Assembly: GCF_030124175.1 (NCBI RefSeq) | Contig: NZ_JASKMT010000029.1 | Span: 1 to 64,000 of the forward strand | Origin: Streptomyces sp. 549 | Lineage (GTDB): Bacteria; Actinomycetota; Actinomycetes; Streptomycetales; Streptomycetaceae | Direction of reading: 5' to 3' | DNA: 64,000 bases | Shown: positions 43,652-50,479 of the stretch, piece by piece | Layout of the letters: each line of letters starts with the position of its first letter | Numbering within the stretch: position 1 is the stretch's first letter | Notes under the pieces: model-generated | Told to the model about the DNA's origin: nothing | The model's input: the letters and a program-made list of their open reading frames with translations, nothing else | Databases searched by the model: none | Position numbers and translations under genes: made by a program

Positions 43652-44957
43652 GGCCCACGTACCCCGGGTCGGCCTGGCGCGCCTCGGCGTCGGGCAGGTG
43701 GACGAGGTCGACGATCACTGTTCCGCCGCCGTGGGGCAGCGCCGACAGCACGGCCGGATCCCTGGTCCCGACCAGGCACACCTCCGCGTGGTCGAGCACC
43801 TCCTCGACGGAGTCGGCGAGTAACTCCGCGAGGTGCGGCAGCCGGTTCTCGATGTACTCGCGGTTCGCGCCGAGCAGCCGGGACAGGCTCACGTTGGCGT
43901 CGTGGATTCGCAGGTCGTACCCCTTGCCGAAGAGCCGCTCCGCCAGTTCGACGAGCGGGCTCTCGCGGAGGTCGTCGGTGCCGGGCTTGAAGGACAGCCC
44001 GAACAGGCCCACCCGGCGCTTGCCGGTGCGCTCGACCAGATCCACCGCGCGCTGCAGATGGTCGGAGTTGGAGGGCAGCACGTGGGCGAGGATGGGCACC
44101 GAGACGTCTGCCCGCTGCGCGGCGTGGACCAGGCTGCGCAGGTCCTTCGGCAGGCAGGAGCCACCGAAGGCGAAGCCGGGCCGCAGGTAGGCGGGGCTGA
44201 TGTTCAGCTTGCGGTCGGCCAGGAACACGTCCACCACCTGGTGCGAGTCCACCCCGAGCGCCCGGCACACCGCGCCCAGCTCGTTGGCGAAGCCGATCTT
44301 GAGGCCGTGGAACGCGTTGTCCGCGTACTTGATCGCCTCGGCCGTCGGGACCGGGACCCGGAACACCTCGCCGGGCAGGCCCTCGTACAGCGCGGCCACC
44401 GCGTCGCCGCTCGCCGGGTCGAGTTCGCCGATGACGGTCTTGGGTGGGTCGAAGAAGTCCCGCACGCTGGAGCCCTCGCGCAGGAACTCCGGGTTGACCG
44501 CGACCCCGACGTCCACTCCGGCGGTGCCGCCGACGTACTTCTCCAGGATCGGCAGCAGCAGGTTCAGGCAGGTGCCCGGGAGCATGGTGCTGCGGAACAC
44601 GACGGTGTGCCGCCCGCCCCGCTCGGCAAGCGCGGCACCGATCTGCTCGGTGACCCGCTCCAGGTACGTGGTGCACAGGCTGCCGTTGGGCTCCGACGGC
44701 GTGCCCACGCAGACCAGCGAGACCTCGCTGCCCGTGATCGCCTCGGTGACGTCGCCGGTGGCGCGTAACGCCCCGGTCCGCAGACCATCGGCGATGAGTT
44801 CGCCGATCCGCTCCTCGACCACCGGGGCCCTGCCCTTGTTGACCAGGTCGACCTTCACCTGGTTCACGTCCACCCCGATGACCTCGTGCCCCATGCTGGC
44901 CAGGCACGCGGCCGACACGCAGCCCACGTAGCCGAGTCCGAAAACGCTGACCTTCAT
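43641..44957 (-). CDS. Nucleotide-sugar 6-dehydrogenase, AlgD-like
   Basis: Predicted 438-aa UDP-glucose/GDP-mannose dehydrogenase. The Rossmann motif GLGYVG is at residues 7-12, NPEFLREGS in the middle, and the catalytic Cys lies in FAFGGSCLPKD. Overall it reads closer to GDP-mannose 6-dehydrogenase AlgD than to UDP-glucose dehydrogenase: SVFGLGYVGCVSAACL, GLSFKPGTDDLRESPLVELAE and GANREYIENRLPHL all have AlgD counterparts. It would supply GDP-mannuronate (or UDP-glucuronate) and make the polymer acidic. It is the second gene of the operon, 73 bases after the sugar transferase, and overlaps the next glycosyltransferase. Confidence 0.9.
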   Translation of the reverse strand: MKVSVFGLGYVGCVSAACLASMGHEVIGVDVNQVKVDLVNKGRAPVVEERIGELIADGLRTGALRATGDVTEAITGSEVSLVCVGTPSEPNGSLCTTYLERVTEQIGAALAERGGRHTVVFRSTMLPGTCLNLLLPILEKYVGGTAGVDVGVAVNPEFLREGSSVRDFFDPPKTVIGELDPASGDAVAALYEGLPGEVFRVPVPTAEAIKYADNAFHGLKIGFANELGAVCRALGVDSHQVVDVFLADRKLNISPAYLRPGFAFGGSCLPKDLRSLVHAAQRADVSVPILAHVLPSNSDHLQRAVDLVERTGKRRVGLFGLSFKPGTDDLRESPLVELAERLFGKGYDLRIHDANVSLSRLLGANREYIENRLPHLAELLADSVEEVLDHAEVCLVGTRDPAVLSALPHGGGTVIVDLVHLPDAEARQADPGYVGLAW

Positions 44958-45030
44958 GACCCGTTCCTCCCCCTTGGGCAGACCTCGCGGTCTGCGGTCC
45001 GCACGCCGGCCGGAAGACGGCCCCCGCGCA

Positions 45031-46446
45031 TCAGTAGGCCCCCTGCCCGTGGAGGACCGCGCGCAGCGTCTTCCACAAGATCACCGCGTCCAGGGCGAGC
45101 GACCAGTCCTCCACGTACCGCAGGTCCAGCCGCACCGCCTCCTCCCACGACAGGTCGCTGCGTCCGCTGATCTGCCACAGGCCGGTGAGCCCGGGCTTGA
45201 CCAGCAGCCGCCGCCGGATGTCCGGGCCGTACGCAGCGGACTCCTCCGGCAGCGGGGGCCGCGGACCGACGAGCGACATCGACCCGGTGAGCACGTTGAA
45301 GAGCTGCGGGAGTTCGTCGATCGAGTACCGGCGCAGCACCGCTCCCACCCGGGTCACCCGCGGATCCCGGCGGAGCTTGAACAGCAGGCCGGCGCCCTCG
45401 TTGCGGTCGGCCAGCTCGGCGCGCGCCCGGTCGGCCCCGGGGACCATGGTGCGGAACTTGAGAATGGTGAACTCGCGGCCGCCCTTGCCGACCCTGCGCT
45501 GGCGGTACAGCACCCCGCCCCGGCTGTCCGCCAGCACGAGCAGCCCGACGCCCACCATCAGCGGCGCGAACAGCATCAGCAGGAGCGCCGCACCCAACCG
45601 GTCGACGACTCCCTTCACCGCCCGGCGGCCCCCGGTGAACGTCGGCATGCTGACCCGCAGCAGCGGAATCCCCAGCACCGCGTCGATGTGCAGCCGCGGG
45701 CCGGCCACCTCCATCAGCACGGGGGCCACGACCATCTCGGCGTCGCTGCCCTCCAGGTTCCAGGCCAGCCGCTGCAGCCGGTCCGGTGACCAGTGCGGGT
45801 CAGGGGTGACCGCGACGACCCGGTAGCCGTCGCGGTGCACGTGGTTGGCCACGTCCGCCAGCCGGCCGACGACCGGCACTCCGTCCAGCTGGTCACCGTC
45901 CAGCCCGCGGCCGTCCGTCGTGCACACCGCGTCCACCCGCCAGCCGAGGTGCGGGAACTTGCGGGTCCGGGTGATCAGGTCGCGCACGGTGGCCGGACTC
46001 CCGGCAGCGAGCACCGGCCGCAGGCACTGCCCTTCCTTCCGCTGCCTGTGCAGCCGGAGGCGCAGCAGATACCGGGCGGTCATGGTGACCAGCGCGATCG
46101 CGGGGATCGCGACGAAGATCCATAACTTGATGTTGCGCGAGGAGAGGGCGATCCCGCTGAGCGCCAGTACGACGGTGGCCGTGAACAGCGAGCGTCCGAG
46201 CCGGCGGAACTCCTCGGCCCCCTGGCCGAGCACCGCCGGAGCCCACGCCCTGCTCACCGCAAGCGCCCCCAGCACCAGCAGCTCGGTGCCGAACGCGAGG
46301 ATTCCCCACTTCTCATGCCAGTCGGCCGCGTCCCGAGCCCCGAAGAAACCGCCGATCGACGCCACCACCAAGGCGGTGGCCACGGTGTCGCTGGTGATCA
46401 CGGTACGGCGGTACCGCTGCTCCCAGTCGGCCGCGGGCCGGCTCAT
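45031..46446 (-). CDS. Priming undecaprenyl-phosphate sugar transferase
   Basis: Predicted 471-aa polyisoprenyl-phosphate hexose-1-phosphate transferase, the first committed step of repeat-unit assembly. Four hydrophobic helices occupy the N-terminal ~120 residues, a CoA-binding-like domain follows, a fifth hydrophobic segment precedes the catalytic domain, and the C-terminal third carries KFRTMVPGADRA, SIDELPQLFNVL, SLVGPRPPLPEE and PGLTGLWQISGRS. I chose ATG 46446 because the preceding 21 codons to 46509 lack a good ribosome-binding site and protein-like sequence. It is the first gene of the 21-gene operon, preceded by a 726-base non-coding region. Confidence 0.9.
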   Translation of the reverse strand: MSRPAADWEQRYRRTVITSDTVATALVVASIGGFFGARDAADWHEKWGILAFGTELLVLGALAVSRAWAPAVLGQGAEEFRRLGRSLFTATVVLALSGIALSSRNIKLWIFVAIPAIALVTMTARYLLRLRLHRQRKEGQCLRPVLAAGSPATVRDLITRTRKFPHLGWRVDAVCTTDGRGLDGDQLDGVPVVGRLADVANHVHRDGYRVVAVTPDPHWSPDRLQRLAWNLEGSDAEMVVAPVLMEVAGPRLHIDAVLGIPLLRVSMPTFTGGRRAVKGVVDRLGAALLLMLFAPLMVGVGLLVLADSRGGVLYRQRRVGKGGREFTILKFRTMVPGADRARAELADRNEGAGLLFKLRRDPRVTRVGAVLRRYSIDELPQLFNVLTGSMSLVGPRPPLPEESAAYGPDIRRRLLVKPGLTGLWQISGRSDLSWEEAVRLDLRYVEDWSLALDAVILWKTLRAVLHGQGAY

Positions 46447-46635
46447 CGCCCCGTTCGCCAGCCGCCCGCGTGCTGACGGTAACGGGCGTACTAATCCCCC
46501 TTGCCGCACAGAACCCCCCGGTCCCCAGTGGTACGACGTGCCCGCCTCTCACTGTTCCTCCCGGGAGGTCCCCCGCCCCCCTCACTGCTCCCCCTCGGTA
46601 GGTCCCGCCCCCGGACGGCATTCCGGCTGTTTCCG

Positions 46636-46692
46636 CGCTGCTTGAACAACTCACCGCTGCTTGAACAACTCACCGCTGCTTGAACAACTCAC
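46636..46692. repeat. Three perfect 19-bp tandem repeats upstream of the polysaccharide operon
   Basis: CGCTGCTTGAACAACTCAC occurs at 46636-46654, 46655-46673 and 46674-46692 without gaps, the only difference being at the edge of the last copy. Each copy contains the short palindrome TTG-AA-CAA. The array lies about 190 bases upstream of the first gene. Tandem sites spaced just under two helical turns are typical of cooperative regulator binding; the regulator is unknown. Confidence 0.85.
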
Positions 46693-46755
46693 CCTGGCGG
46701 CAGGCAGACTCGCATGATCCGCCGGGCTCTGGAGGTGCGTGGGAACCCGGCAGAA

Positions 46756-46780
46756 CCTCGGGTGCTCCCCGCACCCGAGG
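46756..46780. terminator. Perfect 10-bp hairpin in the operon upstream region
   Basis: CCTCGGGTGC and GCACCCGAGG pair perfectly around a 5-base TCCCC loop. It has no U-run on either side. It may end transcripts arriving from either direction and so insulate the polysaccharide operon, or act as an operator. No gene ends immediately next to it. Confidence 0.5.
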
Positions 46781-47172
46781 CCCCTTTCGGGACCCGAGAA
46801 CTGATCATCCCCACATCGTGTGCCGGGGACGCGACTGCTGGCTTTCCGTAGCGCCTGAGCTGTAGATCATTACTCGTGGATCATCAGAGGCCGCCTCGTG
46901 TTCGAACAGCCGAAGCACGGTCAATCTAGACCATGGGAGCCGTTATGTAGAGGGGACGTATGTAATTTCGCGCCCAAGCTTTCAGGCCGGATCTGATCTA
47001 CCGCCCGGTGATCGCCTGCCGGTGCCCCGACGCCACCGCCGCACATCGCCAGCTCACCCCGGGCCTCGGGGGGTGCCTGCGCGGAAGTGACGGGTGAGCC
47101 GCAACGGGCCCTCTGCTGAGGCTGGTTCAGTGCTGCCGTCCGTTGCTCGGGCCCTGCGGCGGGCCGCAGCCG

Positions 47173-47280
47173 GTGCACGAGGCGGACAGGCCGACTCCGG
47201 AAAGCGAGACGCATTACTTGATCGTTCTGCAATTCGGCGACATGTCCGAGGAGGAGCGCGACCGCCTCAAGGCCGAGTGA
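47173..47280 (+). CDS. Small open frame, possibly the 3' remnant of a lost gene
   Basis: From a GTG at 47173 this frame encodes 35 residues including ESETHYLIVLQFGD and SEEERDRLKAE before the stop. That composition is protein-like, unlike the surrounding DNA, but there is no ribosome-binding site. The frame remains open upstream without a good start. It could be the C-terminal end of a gene whose 5' part is gone, or a tiny protein. I do not recognise a family. Confidence 0.3.
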   Translation: MHEADRPTPESETHYLIVLQFGDMSEEERDRLKAE

Positions 47281-47693
47281 TCCGGGCTCCCGGGCCGGGT
47301 GGCACGGGAAATGGTTGCGGACAAGAACAGCCGGTGTTCGAAGCGTCGGAGGAGGGGGAGTCTGGCTGAAACTCGTGACGCGCAACGGGCGATAATCGAC
47401 TCGTGCAACCCGGGTGGAAGCTCCGAAAGCAGGGCTGCCAGGGATTCACCTGCCGAGACCAGCCGCACGCCGTTTCCGGTGACGCACCACTTCCGGACGG
47501 TCGTGATGCCGGAGCCGTTCCGGCCGGTCGTGATGGCGGAGCCGTCGGCGTGGGCACCTGGGTTGCCGCTTCGGGCGCATCGGTGAGGTGCGCGTGCCCC
47601 ATCCTCGACGGGGTGGGGGCGGCGGAGCACCGCGTCCGTCCTGGGGGCACGGGGGCCAGGCTCCCAGCGGCCCGGGAGCCTAGCCTGGCCGGT
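47281..47693. promoter_or_regulatory. Upstream region of the XRE/MmyB regulator gene
   Basis: This 413-base gap has no clear gene. It contains two imperfect 27-base direct repeats sharing GGTCGTGATG and GGAGCCGT (about 47499-47552). They could be coding slippage in a decayed minus-strand frame (GSAITTGRN, GSGITTVRK) or regulator sites. The promoter of the gene at 47694 must lie here. Confidence 0.4.
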
Positions 47694-48551
47694 ATGACAA
47701 CCTCGAAGCTCGGCGACTACCTGCGGAGTCGGCGCGCGCAGGTGACGCCGCCCGACGTGGGTCTGCCTCAGGACGGGCGGCGACGCGTCCCCGGCCTGCG
47801 CCGCGAAGAAGTCGCGCTGCTGGCCCGTATCAGCGTCGACTACTACCTGCGTCTGGAGCAGGGCCGCGAGCGGCGCCCGTCGACACAGGTCCTCGACGCC
47901 CTGAGCGACGCGCTGCTGATGGACGACGACGGCCGGCTGCACCTGTACCGGGTCGCGGGGATGACCCCGCTCCCGCGCCACGAGGGCAGCACCGAACGGG
48001 CGGACCCCCAGTTGCTGGCACTGGCCGAACTGTGGGACCGCACTCCGGCCCTGCTGCTGGGCCGGGCCTACGACGTCCTGGCCGTCAACACGTTGGGGCG
48101 GGCCGTCTTCCCCCACCTGCAGCCGGGTGCGAACGTGCTGCTCACGATGTTCCTCGACCCGTCGGTCCGCTCCTTCCACGCGGACTGGGAGAAGGCCGCG
48201 GCCAACGCGGTCGCGGGATTCCGCTTCCTGGAGGGCGCCCGGCCCAACGACCCGCGCATCCACGAGGTCCTGCACACGGTCTCGGAGAACAGCCGTGAGT
48301 TCGCCGACCTCTGGCAGAGGCGAGACGCACGGGGCAAGAGCGACGCCGCGAAGGTCCTGCTGCACCCGGACGTCGGCGAGCTCACCCTGCGCATGCAGAC
48401 CTTCGACGTACGCTCCGCCCCGGGGCAGCAGCTGATCGTCTACCACGCCGAGGAGGGCACCGGGACCGCGGACGCGCTCCGTCTGCTCGGATCGCTGGCA
48501 GCGACCACCCGTCCCGGACACCAGGACGACTCGCCGGGGCGGGCCACGTGA
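47694..48551 (+). CDS. XRE-family regulator with MmyB-like ligand-binding domain
   Basis: Predicted 285-aa transcription regulator. The N-terminal helix-turn-helix contains VPGLRREEVALLARISVDYYLRLEQGRE (about residues 28-58, quoted as landmarks RREEVALLA and DYYLRLEQG). It is followed by STQVLDALSDALLMD. The C-terminal ~180 residues match the MmyB-like ligand-binding domain (YDVLAVNTLGRAVFP, LRMQTFDVRSAPGQQLIVY). Members usually repress a neighbouring oxidoreductase gene; none is adjacent here. ATG 47694 gives the standard N-terminus LGDYLRSRR. It is divergent from the polysaccharide operon by 1.2 kb, so control of that operon is conceivable but not shown. Confidence 0.88.
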   Translation: MTTSKLGDYLRSRRAQVTPPDVGLPQDGRRRVPGLRREEVALLARISVDYYLRLEQGRERRPSTQVLDALSDALLMDDDGRLHLYRVAGMTPLPRHEGSTERADPQLLALAELWDRTPALLLGRAYDVLAVNTLGRAVFPHLQPGANVLLTMFLDPSVRSFHADWEKAAANAVAGFRFLEGARPNDPRIHEVLHTVSENSREFADLWQRRDARGKSDAAKVLLHPDVGELTLRMQTFDVRSAPGQQLIVYHAEEGTGTADALRLLGSLAATTRPGHQDDSPGRAT

Positions 48552-48552
48552 T

Positions 48553-48945
48553 GTGAGGGCCCGCCACCACCCCGCGGTGGGCGTCACCTGCGTCGCCGTC
48601 CTCCTCGCGGGAGGTCCCACCGCGTGCGCCGCGGTGCCGGACGGCGGGAGACCCCCGGGTCCCGAGGAAGCCGCACAGAGCAGCCGGCCGCAGTCCCCGT
48701 CGACCGCGACACCGCCGCTGACACCGCCGCTGACACCGCCGCTGACACCGCCGCCGACATCGCGGACGCACCCGGCGGAGACCACGGACGCCGCGCCGCA
48801 CCCCTACGCCGCAGGTCCTTTCCTGCCCGCTGCGACCGGCCGCGCCCGCAACTGCGCCCGGTGCCGCGCGCCCAGGTGCGGAACGCATCCCGGCGCACGG
48901 CTCCGGGGCCGCGTCGCGAGCGGTCAGCCCAGGCGCATGACGTAG
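48553..48945 (+). CDS. Possible small lipoprotein with Pro/Leu/Thr repeats
   Basis: From a GTG at 48553, two bases after the regulator stop, a 130-aa frame opens with a signal-like stretch (VGVTCVAVLLAGG) and a lipobox-like PTAC at about residue 25. A PPLTPPLTPPLTPP run follows, encoded by a 12-bp tandem repeat (about 48714-48760). The last third looks random and overlaps the convergent Atu4866 gene by 22 bases. It may be a degraded or recently altered lipoprotein gene. No family is recognised. Confidence 0.35.
   Translation: MRARHHPAVGVTCVAVLLAGGPTACAAVPDGGRPPGPEEAAQSSRPQSPSTATPPLTPPLTPPLTPPPTSRTHPAETTDAAPHPYAAGPFLPAATGRARNCARCRAPRCGTHPGARLRGRVASGQPRRMT
48714..48760. repeat. 12-bp tandem repeat
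   Basis: The unit CCGCTGACACCG is repeated three times with a partial, altered fourth copy. In the plus frame it encodes PLTP repeats in the possible small lipoprotein. Confidence 0.8.
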
Positions 48946-49679
48946 CCGACGTGGTGCAGTTCGTCCCCGCGGAAGTACCCCACAGCCCAGAAACCGAGAT
49001 CGTCCAGGTAGTCGATCCGGTCGCCGTCGATCCAGTACCGGCCCTGGTAGGCGTGCGGCCGGCCGCCCCGCGTCTCGTCGTAGCGGCCGTCAGCGGTGAG
49101 TTCCTGGTGGAGGAAGTCCTCCTGGTCGATCCAGACGCCGACCCGCGGGCTGCCGGTCAGGTCCGGAGAGGCCGGGACGCCCGCTTCGGGTGCGGTGGGC
49201 CGGCCGGGCGCGTCGCTGCCGGCCCACAGCACCGGCCGGCCGGCCGCGACCAGCGCACGGACCTCCTCCGGCCGTGACATGAGCGCGGCCAGGCCGCTCT
49301 GCACGTCGGCGGCGAGCGCGTCGGGCACCACCAGCAGGTCGCTGGTGTTGCCCGGGGTCAGCGTCGCAAGGTGCTCTGAGCGCTCGCCGCGACCGCCGGC
49401 CAGCGCGACGGCGTCCACGACGGCGGGGACGATGGTCATGCCCGTGGAGTCGACGACGATGGCGTTGTCGTCCTCCGCCGCGGTGAACAGGGACGGGCCG
49501 ACCGCCACGATCAGGGAGCCGACGAACAGGATGTCGGCACCGGTCATGGTCCCTATCAGCGGGTCCATCGTCAGGATGCGGGCGTTGGTGAACAGGACGG
49601 GACGTCCCGCGTCGTTCGAGAGGATCTCGTCGAGGGCCTTGGAGTTCCAGCCCGCGATGTCCGTGCCAGTGGCGCTCAT
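48924..49679 (-). CDS. Atu4866-domain protein with amidohydrolase-like N-terminal region
   Basis: Predicted 251-aa protein. The C-terminal ~75 residues are an Atu4866 domain: VGVWIDQEDFLHQELTADG, RYDETRGGRP and a DRIDYLDDLGFWAVG strand. The N-terminal part (FTNARILTMDPLIGTM, VDSTGMTIVPAVVDAVALAG) resembles the start of amidohydrolases but lacks the HxH metal motif, so it is probably not catalytic. ATG 49679 has GAGGAG at 7 bases; the frame is open ten codons further. It is divergent from a second, broken Atu4866 gene at 50030. Function unknown. Confidence 0.8.
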   Translation of the reverse strand: MSATGTDIAGWNSKALDEILSNDAGRPVLFTNARILTMDPLIGTMTGADILFVGSLIVAVGPSLFTAAEDDNAIVVDSTGMTIVPAVVDAVALAGGRGERSEHLATLTPGNTSDLLVVPDALAADVQSGLAALMSRPEEVRALVAAGRPVLWAGSDAPGRPTAPEAGVPASPDLTGSPRVGVWIDQEDFLHQELTADGRYDETRGGRPHAYQGRYWIDGDRIDYLDDLGFWAVGYFRGDELHHVGYVMRLG

Positions 49680-50029
49680 TGCTTGCTCCTCGGGGGAGGT
49701 CGGGGTCATCGGTGTGTGCGATGCGCGAAGTGCGCTGCCACAAGCCGAGCGGACGCTGGACGGCGCCCGGCGGCTTCTGCTCCCTCAGCCTCGGCGCGTA
49801 GCGCCATCGGAACCAGGCCGCCCTGTGCCCAGGCTCACCGCACCCACGGTGAGTGCCGCTCGCAGCGCCGAGTTGGGAGCGGTGAGCGAGGAGCGGTCCC
49901 GAACGGCCCATGCGCGGGCGGCGGATGCGCCGTCCGGACCAGGCGATGCCCCCGGCGCGCCGCTACGGCCGCCTGCCGCGTCCGTCCGCCCGTGCCGCGG
50001 CTGTGCGGCCCTGCCGCACGCCATGATGG
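49680..50029. promoter_or_regulatory. Divergent promoter region between two Atu4866-domain genes
   Basis: This 350-base gap lies between the two divergent Atu4866-domain genes and must carry their promoters. I see no coding sequence and no clear operator in it. Confidence 0.45.
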
Positions 50030-50400
50030 GTGTGCGGCACCCAGGACGTTCTCACCCGGGAGGGCGGCGGCCTGGCCGGGGCCCGCCGCAGGGGGGAGGC
50101 TAGGGCCACGACCAGCAACGACACGCCTCGCGATGCCCACCCGTACGTCGGGATGTGGGTGACCGCGGACGGCTTCATCCGCCAGGAACTGCTGTCTGAC
50201 GGCCGCTACGACGAGGCCCGGGGCAACCGCCGGAGCGCCTGCACCGGCCGCCTCACCGTCACCGGCAGCTACCTTGACTACGTCGACGACACCGGCTTCA
50301 ACGCCACCGCCGACGTCCGCGACGGCGTTCTCCTCCACGAGCACCTGGTGACGAGCACTTGGTGCTCAACCGCGAGGGCGACCCGCGCGCCCGGCAGGGA
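50030..50400 (+). pseudogene. Second Atu4866-domain gene, frameshifted by a 14-bp duplication
   Basis: The frame from about 50030 carries an Atu4866 domain: HPYVGMWVTADGFIRQELLS, DGRYDEARG and SYLDYVDDTGFNATADV. At 50337-50364 the 14-base unit ACGAGCACCTGGTG is duplicated with one change (ACGAGCACTTGGTG). Fourteen bases break the frame: the reading becomes EHLVTSTW instead of EHLVLNREGD, which is recovered if one unit is removed. The start is uncertain (GTG 50030, with no good ribosome-binding site). The aberrant C-terminus overlaps the PP2C gene end. Confidence 0.65.
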
Positions 50401-50479
50401 ACCGTCGGGGCACGGCGTCGAGGACGGCTCGGCCGGGGGCAGCCGAGGCGGGGTGCCGGAGCAGCCCCCGGGCAATCGC

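Larger units (their letters stand above)
46447..47172. promoter_or_regulatory. Upstream region of the polysaccharide operon
   Basis: No convincing gene is seen in this 726-base stretch. It must hold the promoter of the 21-gene operon. It contains three 19-bp tandem repeats (46636-46692), a strong hairpin (46756-46780), and a locally AT-richer segment around 46800-46990, unusual for this DNA and suggestive of promoter or regulator binding. GATCAT occurs twice within it, near 46865 and 46879. I could not assign -10/-35 boxes with confidence. Confidence 0.5.

Noticed and set aside
18755..46446. Identification of the cluster as an alginate locus
   Set aside because: No Alg8/Alg44-type synthase, no AlgK/AlgE export parts, and a full Wzx/Wzy set plus CDP-sugar genes are present instead.
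48714..48760. A CRISPR-like array
   Set aside because: Units are 12 bp in direct contact with no spacers; it is a simple tandem repeat. No CRISPR array was seen anywhere in the window.
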